From Fratercula arctica (lineage: Eukaryota; Chordata; Aves; Charadriiformes; Alcidae): a stretch of 64,000 bases of DNA. The translations under genes were made by a program, and so were the position numbers. Location: contig CANTUZ010000002.1 of NCBI GenBank assembly GCA_947846985.1, positions 17,933,587-17,997,586 on the forward strand. The letters are read 5' to 3'. The notes beneath the pieces are model-generated. The model searched no databases and was not told the origin of the DNA. It worked only from the letters and a program-made list of their open reading frames with translations. Below are positions 59,329 to 64,000 of the stretch, in pieces; the stretch's first letter is position 1, and every line of letters begins with the position of its first letter.

Positions 59329-60460
59329 GTTGTACTGCACAAAGGGCAATGGGACAGGTCAACACCCCAGCAGAAAATTCAGCTTTCTTTCCTGAGAGCA
59401 GTGAGCTCCAAGAGGTGTCACCTACTGCAGAGGTCATTGTAAAGGAAGGAGAAATCTGGCAGCCAGTGCTTGCAGTCATTCTCCACAGGCAAGGGGATGT
59501 CTGCTCTTCAAAGGAGGGAGTTGTTTGTAAAGAATCCTGCTAATGACACCTGAGATAATCAGTGCAAACAGGTCTTTCTACTTCTGGGCTCCATGCCATC
59601 TGCTCATTCAGAGGTCGGATAGCTGAAGGCGGCGCACTCGAGGGCTTTGCTGTTTTGGGAGGTTCAGGTGGGAATATACCTCGGGGATGGGAGGGTTTGT
59701 GCTTAGGGAGAATGATCCAACCTCTTATTTGAAAAGCATGAATTTAGCAAACCTGGACTCTTTGTGGTACTGTATGTGAAGCAATGACTGGCTCCAGCCC
59801 TGAATTTCTGAGGAAGTTTCCCCTCAGACCTTTCTCAGTGAGAGCTTGCCTGTGTGATAATGAGGTGAAAACCAGATGATGGTCCACTTCTGCTGCTGAA
59901 CTCATAAAGGCCCAGTGCAATGGGGTCCTGACCTGCTTGTTTGGTGTTTCCACAATATGCATTCCTAAAAACAGCCTCCCTTGTCCATGTCCGGTGAGCT
60001 AGGTGCTGCACAGATTAGTCACCATCTCTCAGCAGTACTGCATGGTCGTGTGTCTGCAGGGACTGTATTGCCCACTGATGTTCAGAGCCACAGGCTGGTA
60101 TCTCCTGTCACTTCATTGCCGCTCATTTGTCACTGTTTCCTGCTAAATGGTGTGTCTGTGCTACAGAGTTTGAGCACTGTTGGTGGTCTCAGATCCAAGA
60201 ACTGTATTTGGGCACTGGAATAAAGGCTCAGAAGACTGACCAGGGATGCTGGTTGTGAGACTCTTAAGCCTTTGATTTCAGGTTCTTTAGGCAGAGGAAC
60301 TTTGTTTTCAGAGTCAGTAGAGCGTTTTGAAGCAAACCAGGCATGGAGCAAATTCCCAGTCATGGAGTATAAAACATTCAAGATATAGTGATATCAAGAA
60401 AAGCAAAAGAATATCTTTGTTAAGATCTGGTTTTTAGGCCTGACTACCAAAATAATCCAA

Positions 60461-60513
60461 GGGAGGGGCCGGGGGTGGGGGGGGGGGGGGGCGGTGGGGC
60501 AGAGAGGGGAAAG
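60461..60513 (+). repeat. G-rich tract with G15 run
   Basis: GGGAGGGG, GGGGG, an uninterrupted run of 15 G (60477-60491) and GGGG (60496-60499). It satisfies the G-quadruplex pattern on the + strand and is likely length-polymorphic. Confidence 0.85.
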
Positions 60514-61877
60514 CAGCATAGCTGCTCTTTGGACCTTCTGGAAGTGTTTTACTGGTGAGAGCAATTCCAGACTCCGGGCTACATCAGAAAATCCTGGCCC
60601 TTCAACTAAGCTAATTGACTTAGTATTTTGGCAATGTGTTTACTCCCCCCTTCCCCTCTTTTACTACCTTTTCTATTTCAATGCTGTAAAACCCAACTAA
60701 CTTCTAAAAAACAAATTCACTTTTTTTTTTTTTCCAGTGTTTGTTAGACCTTCTCCACCTAGTTAATGACTGGCTGGAACGGCAGCAAGGCCAGGAATGC
60801 TTCATGCTCTGGGCACTTGCTAATTGGGTTGTTAGCAGAGTAGAGAGACAGGAGGAGATGGGGAAAAGCACTGCTATTATAAGCCAGGGAGTGCAAAGAA
60901 AGACAAAGTGAAATAAATATAGAACTGTTATGTTAGGGAAATTATGGTTCTTAACGCCCTATTTTTCTAAAAAAACAGCTCCCTGGGGACATCTTTGCAA
61001 GCACTAAAAACAAAATAGACCAGAATATATAACAGACTTTATTTTTTTTGACAGACTTAGAAAAAAAGATACAGTTCCTTTTATAAAATAAATTGTCAGC
61101 CCTAACCCTCCTGCCACTCGGCGCTGGTGGAGGCTGAGGTCTTGGAGAGCCACGTACAGTGTCCGGGCTCGGTTTGGGTTAACGAGGAAGACTGACCAGC
61201 AGAGCCCTCACAGGCAGAGGGCCAACATCAGGTTGTCCGTATGCTCTTGTCTGTCATTCTTGCAGGTTGAATGACACCATGCAGGGTCCAGCCTGTGCTC
61301 TGAAGACTCAGCAGGTTCTTGCAGATGAAGGAGCCGTGCTCCTGCAGGCAAGCCGGGGCTGCGGCAGCATCTGCGTGTGCAATTGCAGGAGAAAAGGTTT
61401 AAGTTCTTTGGGAAAGGGTCTACAAGAGCCAGTGGAGCAGCAAGAGCAGGGTATGGCTGAGACAGGTGTGGATCCGCTGTATTTGCAAGCTGCCCGTGCA
61501 GCCACTGTGAGACCCCATCAACTGCAAGCAGGTGCCGTGGACTCTCCACTGGCACTGCTGGGGACATGCCAGACGTGTAAAACTTCAGGATTGAGACGGG
61601 GCAACAGATTACTCCATGCCACAAGAAGCACACAGCACCACGGCACTACGGAGCCACCAAAACCTCCTGCCCGCTGCACCCCGCAAGCTGGGGTCCTTCA
61701 CCCCAAGGGACCCAGCCCTGGGGCAAGCAACACATGGCCACCAAAGGAAAGGCTTCATCCCCTCCCTCTCCTCCTCATCACCTGGGGCCAGTGGAGCAGC
61801 AGGGACTGGGATTTGTCCGGTCCCATCCACTCACCCCAGCCTTCCCCCAGCTGCGTGATGGGATTTGTGCATATATG

Positions 61878-62236
61878 TCTATAGGCTCGTGTGTCCACAG
61901 GCGCATGTGTCTATAGGCTCGTGTGTCCATAGGCACTGTATCTATAGGTTCATGTGTCTATAGATTCATGTTATAGGCATGTGTGTCTTAGGCACTTGTA
62001 TCTATAGGCTTGTGTGTCTATAGCCTCATGTGTCTAAAGGCACGTGTGTCTATAGGCACATATGTCTATAGGCTCGTGTGTCTATAGGCATGTGTATCTA
62101 TAGGCTCATGTCTACAGGCTCATGTGTCTATGCTTGTGCGTCTATAGGCACATGTATCTATAGGCTCATGTGTCTATAGGCTCATGTGTCTATAGGCACA
62201 TGTGTCTGTAGGCTCGTGGGTCTATAGGCTTATGCG
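61878..62236. repeat. 16-bp minisatellite, about 22 units
   Basis: Tandem array with consensus TCTATAGGCTCATGTG. The first units (61878-61925) are regular 16-mers alternating CTCGTGTG and GCGCATGTG ends. The middle has 1-5 base deletions. The longest clean run is around 62157-62220. CTATAG in each unit is self-complementary. The array begins just after a GC-rich stretch and ends at TTATGCGTGTTTATTGCC. Confidence 0.95.
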
Positions 62237-64000
62237 TGTTTATTGCCAGCCCTCCCCGGCCCCTCTACGAGGTGTGAATTTCACCTCAGGTGAATTATTT
62301 CTCTGGGGATTACATAACAAAGTGATTGTGAAAATACCATGGTCTGTGTTATAGAAACTTAACAGAGCCCCTGGAGTCTTTAAATTAAAACATTGCACTC
62401 AAGTGCTTTTTGCCATGTATCTCCTCCTACACACGGCTCATTCTAGTCTGAAAAATAAAAAGGCAGGACAGCTTCCTACAGGCTTTCAAAGAGAAGATCC
62501 TACCCTAATTAACTATAATCTTGTTCAGACGGCATTTTCCTTCAAGATTCAAAGACTAGCAGGGGGCTGGGGCTAGGCAGAAAAGGAGATTATTAAAACT
62601 TTAATAACATGAGCCTTTGAACCTTCCCAAATTCTTTACAATTTTCTCACATCTCTAACCCAGATGTCTGCATTTAAAAACTGTGCCAACAAACATGAAC
62701 TTTTTGTTTATGCTTTTATATCTTTCAATGAACAGCCTCCTTTAAAATGATAGGAAACATCATGCTTGCAGCTCGCAAAGCAGGATGACAAGGCTAAAGA
62801 TTAAAAAAAAAAAAAAAGAAAAAAAGTAAAAAAAAAAAGACAAAGAGGGTTTCGCAGGCGCTGTTTCCAGAAGGTGAAGCCGTTCCAGGAGGCACGGGCA
62901 ATGCCTCCACAGTGCTCCAGGCAGAGTTGGAACCGGGTAAGAAATGGTTTTCCTGTTCAGTACACAATTTTAAGAGTTCAAAAAAGTTCTCATGCAGCAT
63001 CAGAGCATAGCTGAGACCTTGGGAATTCTTTCTGAAAGACAAAAAAAAAACAACCAAAAAATACACCTCTACACGTGCCTGTAAAAAATTGCTGGTAGAA
63101 CTTGGCGCAGAGCAACAAGGGCTCCTGCGACTAAGACATTTCACCAGAGTCATGGTAAGCCCTGAGATGTGATATGCGCAAGTTTCCTTCTCCATGAGAC
63201 TTTTATGGCTTATCGGGAGAGGAACAGCTTCAACAGCAGAGCTGGGGAGAGGCACATCCAGTGGCCCCGTCATAAAGGACCAGGGCCACATCCCCATCCC
63301 ACCAGGGAGCAATCACACCCATCCCATCAGCAGCATTGCTGCAGAATGACTTCTGTCAGGACTGGATCTGAGATATTTCCCTGAGTAGAATTTAGTCAAA
63401 ATTGGCATGCTGCCATCCAAAAGCTTTTGATACAAGGAATAAAAAAGCCCTTCTGTCCAAATGCTCCCCACCAGCTCTGATTGTCGTTCAAGGGAAGGAC
63501 CAGACTCTCACTCCAGCTGTAAGGTTCCAAACCTGACCTAACGCTGCGATATCTCTCCAAACCTTATAACAGAAGAATAAAACTGGCAGCTACCCTGGCA
63601 GGCACTGCGCTCCCAGCTTTTCCAGAAGCTAGGGGGGAAAAAAACTCTTTCCTTTACACAAGGATTGCCCTGGGATCCACTAGCCAACAAGTTCAAGTCA
63701 TCATAATCGCTCCAGCTTTTGAAAATGAGTGGTTGTTCAAAGACATGTATTTGTTATGACTTGCTTCCCAATCCCACAGTAAGAGCAAGGGAATGAGCTA
63801 ATCAACAGCCAAAAATTCAAGGAAGTCTCTTAACACCATTAGAGCCCTGCTGTTGGTATTACCTTCTGGTCTGGCTCCAGGTGGCCAGGGTCTGCGGGGC
63901 TTTGCCGAGAACGCAGCCAACGCCTTCAAACCTGGAAATCGCCTTTTCTTTGGGCTGCAGATGGGAAGTAGGAGTGAGGACCATGAAACAGGCTCTAAGG
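62237..64000. other. Unique non-coding DNA
   Basis: No gene. The 172-residue - strand ORF (62794-63312) ends in a phenylalanine run coded by the A-rich tract and has no domain. The rest is ordinary AT-rich sequence. Confidence 0.6.
62801..62840 (+). repeat. A-rich tract
   Basis: Runs of about 15, 8 and 11 A broken by G or GT. On the - strand this produces the long phenylalanine run in a spurious ORF ending at 62794. Confidence 0.85.

Larger units (their letters stand above)
57961..61877. other. Unique non-coding DNA
   Basis: It holds three CATTATTY units (58065-58088), A19 (59310) and the G-rich tract (60461). 61080-61870 is GC-rich and open in several frames on both strands (205 residues on +, 141 on -). 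A - strand AATAAA near 61040 lies downstream of the - strand frame, but the proteins are not recognisable. Confidence 0.5.

Noticed and set aside
61267..61884. 205-residue + strand ORF, the longest outside CR1
   Set aside because: Low-complexity proline- and glutamine-rich composition, opposite frames also open, and it ends inside the minisatellite.
62794..63312. 172-residue - strand ORF with phenylalanine run
   Set aside because: The run is a translated A-rich tract; the rest has no domain.

Overview
The window looks like single-copy, non-coding DNA from a bird. CR1-type non-LTR retrotransposons, mostly 5'-truncated, are the only abundant interspersed repeat. The younger copies end in short tail repeats of the ATTCTATG or ATTCTGTG type. 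I saw no L1, Alu or B-type SINE, rRNA or tRNA gene, CRISPR array or compact bacterial gene layout. Repeat density is low and the base composition is moderately AT-rich by eye. The species and chromosome cannot be read from the sequence.

I found no host protein-coding gene that I can support. Long ORFs outside CR1 (for example 1202-1741, 11775-12356 and 61267-61884) carry no motif I recognise, overlap open frames on the other strand and have no matching splice context. The window is best read as an intergenic 'gene desert' or the inside of a very large intron.

Layout: 1-18188 is unique sequence with several AT-rich, motif-dense stretches that could be conserved non-coding elements, plus a perfect 53-bp tandem duplication (9637-9745). 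A short CR1 3' end lies at 18189-18340. 18341-31949 is unique sequence with one palindromic DNA-transposon-like relic (30911-31003) and an A25 tract. 31950-35390 is the retrotransposon cluster: a + strand CR1 (31950-32713) facing a longer - strand CR1 (33393-35390) whose reverse-transcriptase frame still shows the FADD catalytic motif. 35391-48030 is mostly unique, with a second palindromic relic (about 44409-44496). A third young CR1 end is at 48031-48250. A much older, stop-riddled CR1 reverse-transcriptase relic occupies about 50050-51430. A CpG-rich block (about 54590-54990) is the best regulatory candidate, followed by a third palindromic relic (55244-55308). A 16-bp minisatellite of about 22 units lies at 61878-62236.

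No operon or pathway exists here. The functional content, if any, is likely cis-regulatory. I found no clear new biological system. The most checkable oddities are the old CR1 relic with a foreign insert, an in-frame 9-residue duplication in the longer CR1 reverse transcriptase, the isolated CpG island with clustered SOX-like, RUNX-like and MEF2-like sites, and the perfect recent 53-bp duplication.
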